Both the position numbers and the translations under genes were made by a program. Positions 34,940-43,927 of a DNA stretch of 64,000 nt are shown in pieces. Every line of letters begins with the position of its first letter. Position 1 is the stretch's first letter. Below the pieces are notes generated by a model. The model was not told the DNA's origin, ran no database searches, and saw only the letters and a program-made list of their open reading frames with translations. The stretch comes from Streptomyces sp. ALI-76-A (lineage in GTDB: Bacteria > Actinomycetota > Actinomycetes > Streptomycetales > Streptomycetaceae), in contig NZ_JASVWB010000002.1 of assembly GCF_030287445.1 (NCBI RefSeq), positions 5,766,001 through 5,830,000 of the forward strand, written 5' to 3'.

Positions 34940-36484
34940 TCAGGAGCAGACGGTCCCGGCCGTCGGCACCTTCCCCTCCAGCAGGTAGCCGTTCACCGCG
35001 TCCTGTACACACTTGTTCCCGCTGTCGTACGCCCCGTGCCCCTGACCCTTGTACGTCAGTTCGACGCCGACGCCCTCGCCGAGTGCCTGCGCCATCCTCC
35101 GCGCACCCTCGTACGGCGTGGCGGGGTCGCCGGTGTTGCCCACGACGAGGATCGGCGCGGATCCGGGCGCGCTGACGTCGGGACGGTCGGCGGCGCCCGG
35201 CACCGCCCAGTCGGTGCAGGTGAGCATGCCCCAGGCCAGGAAGTCGCCGAACACCGGCGAGGCGGCCCGGAACTCGGGCAGTTTCCGCTCGACGTACCCG
35301 GCGGTGTAGCGCGGTGAGTCGTCGGCGCAGTTGATGGAGGTGTTGGCCGCGGTGATGTTGCTGTACTCGCCGTTCTGGCCGCGTCCGTTCATGGCGTCGG
35401 ACAACACCATCAGGGTCTGCCCGTTACCGTCGTACGCCTGTTCGAGGCCCTCGGTGAGGTACTCCCAGAAGTCCTTCGAGTACAGCGCCTGCGCGATGCC
35501 GTTGGTCGCCGCGGTCTGGGTCAGTTCGCGCGGGGGGATACCCGGGATCGGCTTGCTGTCCAGGTCCTCGAGCAGTGCGGCGATGCGGTCCTTGACGTCC
35601 TGAGCGCTGTCACCGACCGGGCAGCCCCCGCTCTGGGACGCGCAGTCCGCGGCGAAGTTGTCCAGGGCGAGCTGGAAGCCCTTCGCCTGTCCCAGCGAGC
35701 CCTGTTCGGCGTTCTGCGTCGGGTCGACGACCGCGTCGAAGACGGCGCGGCCGACCCTCTTCGGGAACAGGTGGGCGTAGACACCGCCGAGTTCGGTGCC
35801 GTACGAGATGCCGAAGTAGTGCAACTTGTCGTCACCGAGGACCTGGCGCATGAGGTCCAGGTCGCGCGCCGCGTCGGTGGTGCGCACGTGCGGCAGCACC
35901 TTCTTGGAGTTGTCCTCGCAGGCCGCGTTGAACTCCTTGGTGTCCGCCAGCAGTTCGGTGCGCTCGGCCGCGTCGTCGGGGGTGGCGTCCCGCTGGAAGA
36001 AGGCGTCGAGCCGGGCGTCGTTCTCGCACTCCACGGGCGCGCTGCGGCCGACCCCGCGAGGGTCGAAACTCACCAGGTCGTAGCGGGTGCGCAGAGTCGT
36101 GTAGGCGTCGGCGAAGGACGGCAGGGTGGTGACGCCCGAGCCGCCGGGGCCGCCGAAGTTGAAGACCAGCGAGCCGATGCGCCGGTCCGCGGCACCGCTC
36201 GCCTTCGCCCGGATCAGCGCGAGGTCGATCGTGTCGCCCTTGGGCCTGTCCCAGTCGAGGGGAGCCTTCAGGGTGGCGCACTGCCACTGGTCGCCGTTCG
36301 GCAGGGACGAGGGGGCGTCACCGCCGCCCTCCGCCGCGGAGGGAGCCGGGCAGTCCTCCCAGCTCGGCTTCTGCGCCGACAGGTCCTCGTCCGGCGCGTC
36401 GGCACCGCAGCCCGCCAGCACGGAGACCGACAGCAGGGCGGCGGTGGTCAGGGCGGCCACACGCGGTCGGGAGGGGTTCGGCAT
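34940..36484 (-). CDS. Lipoprotein alpha/beta hydrolase, TAP-like, second copy
   Basis: The protein has 514 residues. The signal peptide ends in LAGC (residues 23-26). The fold has FNFGGPGGSGV, GISYGTELGG and the His in GQGHGAYDSG, and is homologous along its whole length to the 513-aa copy next to it (shared LVVGTTGDPATPYEG-type segment). The tandem pair is separated by 239 bp containing a DnaA-box-like site. Function is expected to match the first copy, perhaps with a different substrate. Confidence 0.9.
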   Translation of the reverse strand: MPNPSRPRVAALTTAALLSVSVLAGCGADAPDEDLSAQKPSWEDCPAPSAAEGGGDAPSSLPNGDQWQCATLKAPLDWDRPKGDTIDLALIRAKASGAADRRIGSLVFNFGGPGGSGVTTLPSFADAYTTLRTRYDLVSFDPRGVGRSAPVECENDARLDAFFQRDATPDDAAERTELLADTKEFNAACEDNSKKVLPHVRTTDAARDLDLMRQVLGDDKLHYFGISYGTELGGVYAHLFPKRVGRAVFDAVVDPTQNAEQGSLGQAKGFQLALDNFAADCASQSGGCPVGDSAQDVKDRIAALLEDLDSKPIPGIPPRELTQTAATNGIAQALYSKDFWEYLTEGLEQAYDGNGQTLMVLSDAMNGRGQNGEYSNITAANTSINCADDSPRYTAGYVERKLPEFRAASPVFGDFLAWGMLTCTDWAVPGAADRPDVSAPGSAPILVVGNTGDPATPYEGARRMAQALGEGVGVELTYKGQGHGAYDSGNKCVQDAVNGYLLEGKVPTAGTVCS

Positions 36485-36549
36485 GGTTCCATCCTGGAGC
36501 TGTCGGTGGGCGGACGCTCGGGGCACGGGCCGTAAGGGGTATCGCGGCG

Positions 36550-39291
36550 CTACAGCGCGCCCTTGCGTGTCAGGTGGTTGAAGGCCAGCCAGCCCGGAAG
36601 CACAGGCAGCCACAGGGTCAGCAGCCGGAACAGCAGCACGGCCGGAGCGGCGACCTCCTTGGGGAGACCGACGGCGATCAGCCCGACCGTCAGGGTCGCC
36701 TCCACCGCGCCCACACCGCCCGGGGTCGGCGCGGCGGATCCCAGCGCGTTGCCCGCGAGGAAGACGACGGCGACGCTGGCGATGCTCAGCGAGGTGGTCT
36801 CGTCGCCGAACGCGCGGATCGAGGCGTCCAGGCACATCACGAAGCAGGCCGTCAGCAGCAGCATGCCGCCGATGCCGGTGATCAGCTTCTGCGGTCGCTG
36901 GAGCACGTCGAGCATGCGCGGCACGACGCCCGCGAAGAGCGACCTCACGCGCGTGGCGACGAACTTCCGCAGGAACGGCACCGAGGTCACGACCAGCACG
37001 AGCACGGCGACCGTCAGCAGACCGGCGATGACCGTCCGGGACGGCGACAGCGACGGCGTCTTCTCGGTGCCGGTCAGATAACCGAACGCCAGCAGCATCA
37101 GGATGTGGCAGCCGAGCCCGAACAGCTGCGACGCGCCGACACTGGCCACCGCGAGCCCCGGCCGCACTCCCGCGCGCTGCAGGAAACGCGTGTTCAGCGC
37201 GACACCGCCCACCGCGGCCGGCGCGACGATCTTCACGAACGATCCGGCGACCTGCGCCGCGACGGTGCGCAGGAACGGCACCCGCTCGGGCACGAAGCCC
37301 AGCAGGGCCATGGCCGCCGCGAAGTAGCTCGCCGCGGAGAACAGCACCGCGGCGATGACCCAGCCCCACTCGGCGTTGGCCACGAGCGGACCCAGCTCGA
37401 TGTGCGTGAGCTGCGTCAGCAGGAAGTAGGCGCCGATGGCGCCGGCCATGAAACTGATCAGCGTGCGTGGCCGGACCCGCTCCAGCCGGGCGGGCTCGAC
37501 CGGCGCCTGCGGTCTGATCAGCAGCACCTGGTGGCGGATCTGGGTGAGCAGATCCTCCTCGCGCGCCTCCTCCACGGCCTCGTCGATGGCCCGCTTCTCG
37601 GCCCTGGCCTCCGCCCGCACGGCCTTCTTGTCGGGCTTCTCGAGTACCGGCCCGGTGGCGTGCGACGCCGACTCCAGACGGGTCTGCCTGGTCTGCCGGG
37701 AGGCCTCCAGGACCGCCTCGCGTTCCCGCTCGGCGCGTTCCCTGGCCAGTCTGCGCAGCGTCGCGCGCGTGGAGCGGCTCAGCGCGATGGGCTGGAGCAT
37801 CGGCAGGCAGTCGGCCACCGCGTCGGGGCCGAGCACGCTCAGCGCGGCGTCCACGGCACGCTCGGCGCCCACCCGCAGGCCGAGCGTCACCAGCAACTGG
37901 GAGACGTCCATGCGCAGCAGCAGGTCGCCCGCCGCGATCTCGCCGACGCGCAGGTCGGTGAGGATCACCGTGCCGGAACGATCCACCAGAATCGCGTCAC
38001 CGACCAGCCTGCGGTGCGCGATCCGCCGGGACTGCAGGGAGCGCACCTGGTGCCAGGTGTCGCGCAGCAACTCGTCGGTGATCTCCTCGTCCGGGAGCGA
38101 GTCGAGGGTGCGGCCACCGGTGTGCTCGTAGACGAGCATCACCGCGTCGGGACCCAGTTCCGAGGTGGCGATCAGCTTGGGGGCGTTGGCGCCGGCCGCG
38201 ATGGCCGCGTAGGCGAGCAGCGCCTCCTGCTCCAGCGCCTGCCGCAGCGACGGGAGGCTGCTGCGGGTGGCGAAGCCGCGCAGCGTGAGGTTGCGCCAGG
38301 CACGGTAGAAGAACCCCTGGGCCTGCTGCTCCCGGTCGACCACCGTCACGTCCAGTGGCCGGCCGTCCTCCAGGGTGACGAAGTAGCGTCGGCCGCGGTC
38401 GCCGTTCTCCGGGGTGTCCGCCGCGGAGTCGCGGGCGGCGCTCACCGGGTGGAAGCCGACCGTTCTGAGGCCCGCCATCAGTGTCTGGCCGGTGGGACGG
38501 ACGTTGGGCGAGCCGACCGCGTACAGCGTGCCGTAGGCCACGGTCCAGCCGATCAGCACCGTCAGGGTGATCGAGAACGGTGTCGTGTAGCCGGTGACGA
38601 GCATCGAGAAGGCGTCGAGCAGCAGCACGATCCACAGCACGGCCCGCCAGCGTGGTCGACGGGACATGCCGACCGCGGTCATGTAGGCGATGACCGGGGC
38701 CAGATAGCCGTGCACCGGGTCGGTGAGGGCGTGGATGTCGCCGGGGGAGGGCTGGGTGAGCGCCTCCTGGATCGAGCCGGGGGCGGCTTCGGCGACCCAC
38801 AGGTCGGTGGCGAGGGTCACCCCGTGCGCGAGGACCGCCGCGAGCACGCCGTCGGCGATGCGCAGCCCGTCGCGCTTGATCAGCCGCTCGATCGCGAACG
38901 CGACCGGCACCAGGAGGATGGCGATGCTGGACGCCAGCCCCGCGATCTTGGTGAGCAGGTCGGGCGCCTGTCCGGTGCCCTTGTTGATGTCCTGTTCGAG
39001 ACCCGAGGTGGTGCCGTGCGCGAACGCGGCGATGGCCAGCAGCAGGGCGACGGCCAGTACGCCGATCAGGAGCCGCATCAGATCGGAGGGCCGGTGCACG
39101 CGCGCGGGCAGGAGCGGTTCGTCGCCCTCGACCTCGTCGGCGTGCGCCTCCTCCGGCTCGTCGACGACGGGATCGGAGCCCTGCGCCGCCTTCTCTCCGG
39201 GGTTCTTCGGGTCCGCCTCGCCGGTGCCGGGGCGGGCCGAAGCGTCAGAGGTGCCCTCCGCGTCCTCGGGGTGCACGCCCTGCTGCTCCAT
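36550..39291 (-). CDS. Large membrane protein: flippase-like C-terminus (MprF/LPG-synthase type) with degenerate kinase-like middle
   Basis: The product is about 913 residues (921 if the in-frame GTG at 39315 is used). The N-terminal acidic tail is followed by about seven membrane spans, then a soluble stretch. This contains ABC1/Hanks-like elements: PKLIATSELGPDAVMLVYEH, IAHRRLVGDAILVD near residue 425, and LTDLRVGEIA. The catalytic Asp of HRD and the DFG are replaced, so it is a likely pseudokinase. The last ~300 residues form the lysylphosphatidylglycerol-synthase TM/TIGR00374 type fold (PAAVGGVALNTRFLQRAG; GGVGAVEATL). It may flip or sense a lipid. Confidence 0.85.
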   Translation of the reverse strand: MEQQGVHPEDAEGTSDASARPGTGEADPKNPGEKAAQGSDPVVDEPEEAHADEVEGDEPLLPARVHRPSDLMRLLIGVLAVALLLAIAAFAHGTTSGLEQDINKGTGQAPDLLTKIAGLASSIAILLVPVAFAIERLIKRDGLRIADGVLAAVLAHGVTLATDLWVAEAAPGSIQEALTQPSPGDIHALTDPVHGYLAPVIAYMTAVGMSRRPRWRAVLWIVLLLDAFSMLVTGYTTPFSITLTVLIGWTVAYGTLYAVGSPNVRPTGQTLMAGLRTVGFHPVSAARDSAADTPENGDRGRRYFVTLEDGRPLDVTVVDREQQAQGFFYRAWRNLTLRGFATRSSLPSLRQALEQEALLAYAAIAAGANAPKLIATSELGPDAVMLVYEHTGGRTLDSLPDEEITDELLRDTWHQVRSLQSRRIAHRRLVGDAILVDRSGTVILTDLRVGEIAAGDLLLRMDVSQLLVTLGLRVGAERAVDAALSVLGPDAVADCLPMLQPIALSRSTRATLRRLARERAEREREAVLEASRQTRQTRLESASHATGPVLEKPDKKAVRAEARAEKRAIDEAVEEAREEDLLTQIRHQVLLIRPQAPVEPARLERVRPRTLISFMAGAIGAYFLLTQLTHIELGPLVANAEWGWVIAAVLFSAASYFAAAMALLGFVPERVPFLRTVAAQVAGSFVKIVAPAAVGGVALNTRFLQRAGVRPGLAVASVGASQLFGLGCHILMLLAFGYLTGTEKTPSLSPSRTVIAGLLTVAVLVLVVTSVPFLRKFVATRVRSLFAGVVPRMLDVLQRPQKLITGIGGMLLLTACFVMCLDASIRAFGDETTSLSIASVAVVFLAGNALGSAAPTPGGVGAVEATLTVGLIAVGLPKEVAAPAVLLFRLLTLWLPVLPGWLAFNHLTRKGAL

Positions 39292-39477
39292 CGCCTCTTC
39301 TTGGTCTCGTATCACCGGTCACCGCCCGCACGATGGTGGCATGCCCCACCGACACGCGGTGGTATCAGGGTGCACGTGCGGGGGCGCACAGTCTGCCGGA
39401 AGCGCCGCCCCGGAGCGAGGGATACGGACAGTCACCAGCACGGCACATTGTCGGTGGCGTGGGGCAGGATGGGGCGG

Positions 39478-39864
39478 ATGAGCGAGGAGAGCCTTCCGGT
39501 CGACGTCCGCGCGGAGCACGCGGACGCGCTGCCGGAGTACGCCGAGCGGGTCCTCGATGTCGCCGAACGGATCCCGCCCGGGCACGTGATGACCTATGGC
39601 GACGTCGCCGAGTGGCTGGAGGAGGGCGGGCCGCGTCAGGTCGGACGCGTCATGGCCCTCTACGGAGGAGCCGTCCCGTGGTGGCGGGTCGTCCGCGCGG
39701 ACGGCGTCCTGCTCCCGGGCCACGAACTGGAGGCGCTCGGCCGCTACCGCACCGAGGGCACCCCCCTGAGGGACGCGAGCAGAGCCACCGAGGGCCATCA
39801 GCCCCGTATCGACATGAGACGGGCGCGATGGGGCGGCGGCGAACGCGCGGAAGGTCACACCTGA
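39478..39864 (+). CDS. Alkyltransferase-like protein (ATL) of the MGMT family
   Basis: The 128-aa protein carries the MGMT C-terminal DNA-binding fold (IPPGHVMTYGDVAEWL and RQVGRVM). The PCHR active site of true MGMT is replaced by PWWRVVR, so the alkyl-accepting Cys is absent. ATL proteins bind O6-alkylguanine and recruit nucleotide-excision repair. The ATG at 39478 is chosen; another ATG lies 9 bases upstream. It precedes the AdnAB repair genes and is divergent from the flippase-like gene. Confidence 0.88.
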   Translation: MSEESLPVDVRAEHADALPEYAERVLDVAERIPPGHVMTYGDVAEWLEEGGPRQVGRVMALYGGAVPWWRVVRADGVLLPGHELEALGRYRTEGTPLRDASRATEGHQPRIDMRRARWGGGERAEGHT

Positions 39865-40175
39865 CAGCTTCCGCCATCGGACCGGCCCAGGGGTGCCCTG
39901 ACGTCCGTACGGGGGAAACGGGGCACGTCCGTGGCATGCCGTACGTTCGTGAGGCGAGGGGCGTACGGGCCCGGAGTGTCGTGAGGGAAGAAGGGGAAGC
40001 CCTGCTTCCGCACCACTCGTCGGCGTACCGTCGGCTGCGCGCGTCGCTCTCACCCCCCGGCCACCACCCTCCCCGCGCGGTGGTCCGACCATCCGTCGCC
40101 CGACCACCCCGCCTCGACGCCGGCGCTCAGCGTCGGCAGTGACCACCCGCACACCCACCAGGACCGGCGAACCAC
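39865..40175. other. Intergenic region before adnA
   Basis: This 311-bp stretch between the ATL gene and adnA presumably holds the adnAB promoter. I find no clear -10/-35 pair, hairpin or short gene in it. Confidence 0.35.
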
Positions 40176-43100
40176 GTGAGCTCCTCTTCCTCCACCAGGC
40201 GTCTGTCGCACACTCAGGTGCGCCAGGGGAACTGTGGCGCTTACCGACTGGTACGTACCCCGCCGGCCCGTGTGGACCCCCCTCGTCTTGACGCCGCACA
40301 GCGCTCCGTGGTTGACCACCGGACCGGCCCGCTGCTCGTCCTCGCAGGTCCCGGCACCGGAAAGACCACCACGCTGGTCGAGTCGGTCGCGGCGCGGATC
40401 GCCCGGGGAGGGGACCCCGCGCGCGTGCTGGTGCTGACGTTCAGCCGCAAGGCGGCCGTCGAACTGCGCGACCGCATGGCGCTGCGCATAGGAGCCGCCC
40501 GCGCGCCCCAGGCGACCACGTTCCACTCGTTCTGCTACGCCCTGGTCCGCGCCCACCAGGACACCGACCTGTTCGTCGAGCCGCTCCGGCTGCTGTCCGG
40601 TCCGGAGCAGGATGTCGCCGTCCGTGAACTGCTCGCGGGCCAGCCCGACCTGGAGCGGCTCGGCCTCGCCCACGTGCGCTGGCCGGACGAGCTGCGCGCC
40701 TGCCTGACCACCCGGGGCTTCGCCGACGAGGTCCGCGCGGTCCTCGCCCGCAGCCGCGAACTGGGACTGGGCCCCGGCACCCTGGACGCCTTCGCCCGCC
40801 GCATCGGCCGCCCCGACTGGCGGGCCGCGGCCGCCTTCCTCGCCGAGTACCTCGACGTCCTCGACCTCCAGGGCGTGCTCGACTACGCCGAACTGGTCCA
40901 CCGAGCGGTCCTCCTCGCCCGCCGCCCCGAGGTCGCCGCACGGCTCGCCGCCCAGTACGACGCCGTACTCGTCGACGAGTACCAGGACACCGACCCGGCA
41001 CAGGTGCGACTGCTGCACGCCCTCGCCGGCGACGGCCGCACCCTCGTCGCCTTCGGCGACCCCGACCAGTCCATCTACGCCTTCCGGGGCGCCGACGTGA
41101 ACGGCATCCTGGACTTCCCGCGGGACTTCCCGCGCGCGGACGGCCGGCCCGCGCCCGTGGAAGTCCTGCGCACCTCCCGCCGCTCCGGCGCCGCCCTGCT
41201 GGCCGCCACCCGGCTGCTGACCCAGCGCATGCCGCTGACCCGTCTCCCGTCCGACAAGGTGCGCGCCCACCGGGAGCTCGCTCCGGTGCGGGACGGCGGC
41301 CGGGTCGAGGTCTACACGTACCCGACACCCGGGACCGAGCTGGACAACGTCGCCGACATCCTCCGCAGGGCCCACCTGGAGGACGGCGTCCCCTGGAGCG
41401 AGATGGCCGTCCTGGTGCGCGCCGGAGCCCGCACCCTCCCCACGGTCCGCCGCGCGCTCACCTCCGCCGGGGTTCCCCTCGACATCGACGGGAACGACCT
41501 GCCCCTGCGCCACGAACCGGCGGTGGCGCCGCTGCTGACGGCACTGCGGGCGGTGGCCGTGGCCGTGGCGGAGGCGGCGGAACATTCCGGTCGGGGGACC
41601 GAAGGCGGCGCCGGTGAGGAACCCGGCGGGGGAGGAGCGTCCGACGCACCCGAGCCAGCCGCCGAGGGGACGCGACCGGCTTCCGAGGAGTCCCGCCGGG
41701 GTTCCGACGACCCGGGGCGGGCCTCCGGGGAGTCCCGGCGGGGTTCCGACGACTCGGGGCGGGCCCCTGAGGAGCCCCACCGAGGTTCCGAGGACCCGGG
41801 GCTTGCCTCTGAGGAGCCTCGGCGGGATGCCGATGCCATGGGGCCAGTAGCCGAAGAGGCACGCCCGGACACCGACGACCCGCACCCCGGATCCGCGCAG
41901 CCGCGGCCGGCCGCCTGCTGGCTCGACACCGAGACCGCCCTGACCCTGCTCGCCTCCCCGCTCGCGGGCATGGACGCCGCCGACCTGCGCCGCCTCGGGC
42001 GGGCCCTGCGCGACGAGGAGCGGGCCGGGGGCAACGCCCTGCCGCCGCCGTCGGACGAGTTGCTCGCGCGGGCACTGGCCGAGCCGGAGCGGCTGGCCGT
42101 GCACGACCCCGCGTACGCGCGGGGCGCCCAGCGGCTGGGCGCGCTGCTCAGGAAGGTCCGTGAGCGCCTCGCGGGCGGCGGAACGGCCGAGGAGGCGCTG
42201 TGGGACCTGTGGGAGGGCACGCCGTGGCCCACGCGCCTGGAACGGGCCGCCCGGCGCGGTGGCGCGGCCGGCCGCAACGCCGACCGGGACCTGGACGCCA
42301 TCTGCGCGCTGTTCGCCACCGCGTCCCGCGCGGAGGAGCGCACCGGCGGTCGGGGCGCCCTGAACTTCCTGGAGGAGATCGACGCCGAGGACATCGCCGC
42401 CGACACGCTCACCCGGCGGGCCGTACGACCCGACGCCGTCCGCCTGATGACCGCGCACCGCTCCAAGGGCCTGGAGTGGCGCCTGGTCGTCGTCGCGGGC
42501 GTCCAGGAGGGCCTGTGGCCGGACCTGCGCCGCCGCGGCTCCCTCCTGGAGGCCGACCGGATCGGCCGCGACGGCCTGGCCGAACCGCTCACCCCGGGCG
42601 CGCTGCTCGCCGAGGAGCGCCGCCTGTTCTACGTGGCCGCCACGCGCGCGCGGGAGCGTCTGGTCGTCACGGCGGTCAAGGCACCCGCGGACGACGGCGA
42701 CCAGCCCTCCCGCTTCCTGACCGAACTCGGCGTCGAACCCAGGGACGTCACGGGCCGCCCGCGCCGCCCGCTGTCCGTCGCCGCACTCGTCGCCGAACTG
42801 CGCGCCACGACGGTCGACCCACGCGTGTCCGACGCCCTCAGGGAAGCCGCCGCCCGCCGACTGGCCCGGCTCGCGACGCTCGCGGACGAGGAGGGCCGGC
42901 CCCTGGTGCCGTCCGCCCACCCCTACCGGTGGTGGGGCATGTTCGAGCCGACCGAGAGCAAGGTGCCGCTGCGCGACCGGGACCAGCCCGTGGTCCTCTC
43001 CGGCAGCGCCCTGGACCAGCTCGCCAACACCTGCACCCTCCAGTGGTTCCTGGGCCGGGAGGTGAAGGCCGACGCCCCCTCGACGGCCGCGCAGGGCTTC

Positions 43101-43790
43101 GGCAACGTGGTGCACGTCCTCGCCGACGAAGTGGCGTCCGGACACACGCCGGCCGACCTCGATGTCCTCATGGAACGACTCGACTCGGTGTGGAACGCGC
43201 TCGCCTTCGACGCGCCGTGGAAGTCGGCGCAGGAGAAGGCCACCGCGCGCGTGGCCCTCGAACGCTTCCTGAAGTGGCACGTCATGGACCGCACCGGGCG
43301 GACACCGGTGGCCAGCGAGCACGACTTCGACGTGACCCTCGAGGCGGGCGACTACGAGGTGCGCATCCGCGGCCAGATGGACCGCGTGGAGGCCGACCGT
43401 GAGGGCCGCGCCTACGTCGTCGACTTCAAGACCGGCAAGCAGGCGCCCAGCGCCAAGGAGGTGGCCCACCACCCCCAGCTCGCCGTCTACCAGCTCGCCG
43501 TCCGGGAAGGCGCCGTCGACGAGGCCTTCGACGGCGTGCGCCCCGAACCGGGCGGTGCCGAGCTGGTGCAGCTGCGGCAGGGCGCCGCCAAACGGGACGG
43601 CGGCGAGACCCTGCCCAAGGTGCAGGCCCAGGAGCCGCTGGAGGGGGAATGGGTGGGCGATCTGCTGGCCACGGCGGCCGGCAAGGTCCTCGACGAACGG
43701 TTCACGCCGAGCGCGGGCCAGCACTGCGCCCACTGCGCGTTCCGGGCGTCGTGCAGCGCGCGCCCCGAGGGACGGCACGTGGTCGAGTGA
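40176..43790 (+). CDS. adnA: AdnA-like helicase-nuclease subunit
   Basis: The protein has 1204 residues. The UvrD-type motor has Walker A GPGTGKTT (58-65), VDEYQDTDP near 268, FGDPDQSIYAFRG and MTAHRSKGLEW. The C-terminal RecB-family nuclease has GRAYVVDFKTGK and four cysteines (LANTC and CAHCAFRASC) for an AddB-type Fe-S cluster. AdnAB resects double-strand breaks in actinobacteria in place of RecBCD. Residues ~465-585 are a non-conserved insert with four 14-aa repeats. The conserved core begins near residue 34, so a later start is possible. adnB follows after 137 bases. Confidence 0.9.
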   Translation: MSSSSSTRRLSHTQVRQGNCGAYRLVRTPPARVDPPRLDAAQRSVVDHRTGPLLVLAGPGTGKTTTLVESVAARIARGGDPARVLVLTFSRKAAVELRDRMALRIGAARAPQATTFHSFCYALVRAHQDTDLFVEPLRLLSGPEQDVAVRELLAGQPDLERLGLAHVRWPDELRACLTTRGFADEVRAVLARSRELGLGPGTLDAFARRIGRPDWRAAAAFLAEYLDVLDLQGVLDYAELVHRAVLLARRPEVAARLAAQYDAVLVDEYQDTDPAQVRLLHALAGDGRTLVAFGDPDQSIYAFRGADVNGILDFPRDFPRADGRPAPVEVLRTSRRSGAALLAATRLLTQRMPLTRLPSDKVRAHRELAPVRDGGRVEVYTYPTPGTELDNVADILRRAHLEDGVPWSEMAVLVRAGARTLPTVRRALTSAGVPLDIDGNDLPLRHEPAVAPLLTALRAVAVAVAEAAEHSGRGTEGGAGEEPGGGGASDAPEPAAEGTRPASEESRRGSDDPGRASGESRRGSDDSGRAPEEPHRGSEDPGLASEEPRRDADAMGPVAEEARPDTDDPHPGSAQPRPAACWLDTETALTLLASPLAGMDAADLRRLGRALRDEERAGGNALPPPSDELLARALAEPERLAVHDPAYARGAQRLGALLRKVRERLAGGGTAEEALWDLWEGTPWPTRLERAARRGGAAGRNADRDLDAICALFATASRAEERTGGRGALNFLEEIDAEDIAADTLTRRAVRPDAVRLMTAHRSKGLEWRLVVVAGVQEGLWPDLRRRGSLLEADRIGRDGLAEPLTPGALLAEERRLFYVAATRARERLVVTAVKAPADDGDQPSRFLTELGVEPRDVTGRPRRPLSVAALVAELRATTVDPRVSDALREAAARRLARLATLADEEGRPLVPSAHPYRWWGMFEPTESKVPLRDRDQPVVLSGSALDQLANTCTLQWFLGREVKADAPSTAAQGFGNVVHVLADEVASGHTPADLDVLMERLDSVWNALAFDAPWKSAQEKATARVALERFLKWHVMDRTGRTPVASEHDFDVTLEAGDYEVRIRGQMDRVEADREGRAYVVDFKTGKQAPSAKEVAHHPQLAVYQLAVREGAVDEAFDGVRPEPGGAELVQLRQGAAKRDGGETLPKVQAQEPLEGEWVGDLLATAAGKVLDERFTPSAGQHCAHCAFRASCSARPEGRHVVE
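41682..41849 (+). repeat. Four tandem 42-bp units inside adnA
   Basis: Units begin at 41682, 41724, 41766 and 41808. Each encodes a 14-residue segment of type SEESRRGSDDPGRA, with growing divergence in the last two. The array is in frame and lies in the low-complexity insert between the helicase motifs. Confidence 0.85.
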
Positions 43791-43927
43791 CGCACGGGAC
43801 CCGCGAACTGTGGGTGCGCGAACGAGCTGGGTGTGATCGACCGCACCACATGTGCTGACCTGCGCTTCCCCCGACCCCGAGGGTGATGTGGCCTCCGTTG
43901 TCAGTGGCCGCCGCTAGCCTCTCGGAC

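Noticed and set aside
36574..39477. Upstream in-frame extension of the ATL gene over 2.9 kb
   Set aside because: It runs antisense through the flippase-like gene and has no domain; the ATL fold is complete from 39478.
40050..43778. Very long minus-strand frame opposite adnA
   Set aside because: Codon-position mirror of the helicase gene; no ribosome site and no recognised domain.
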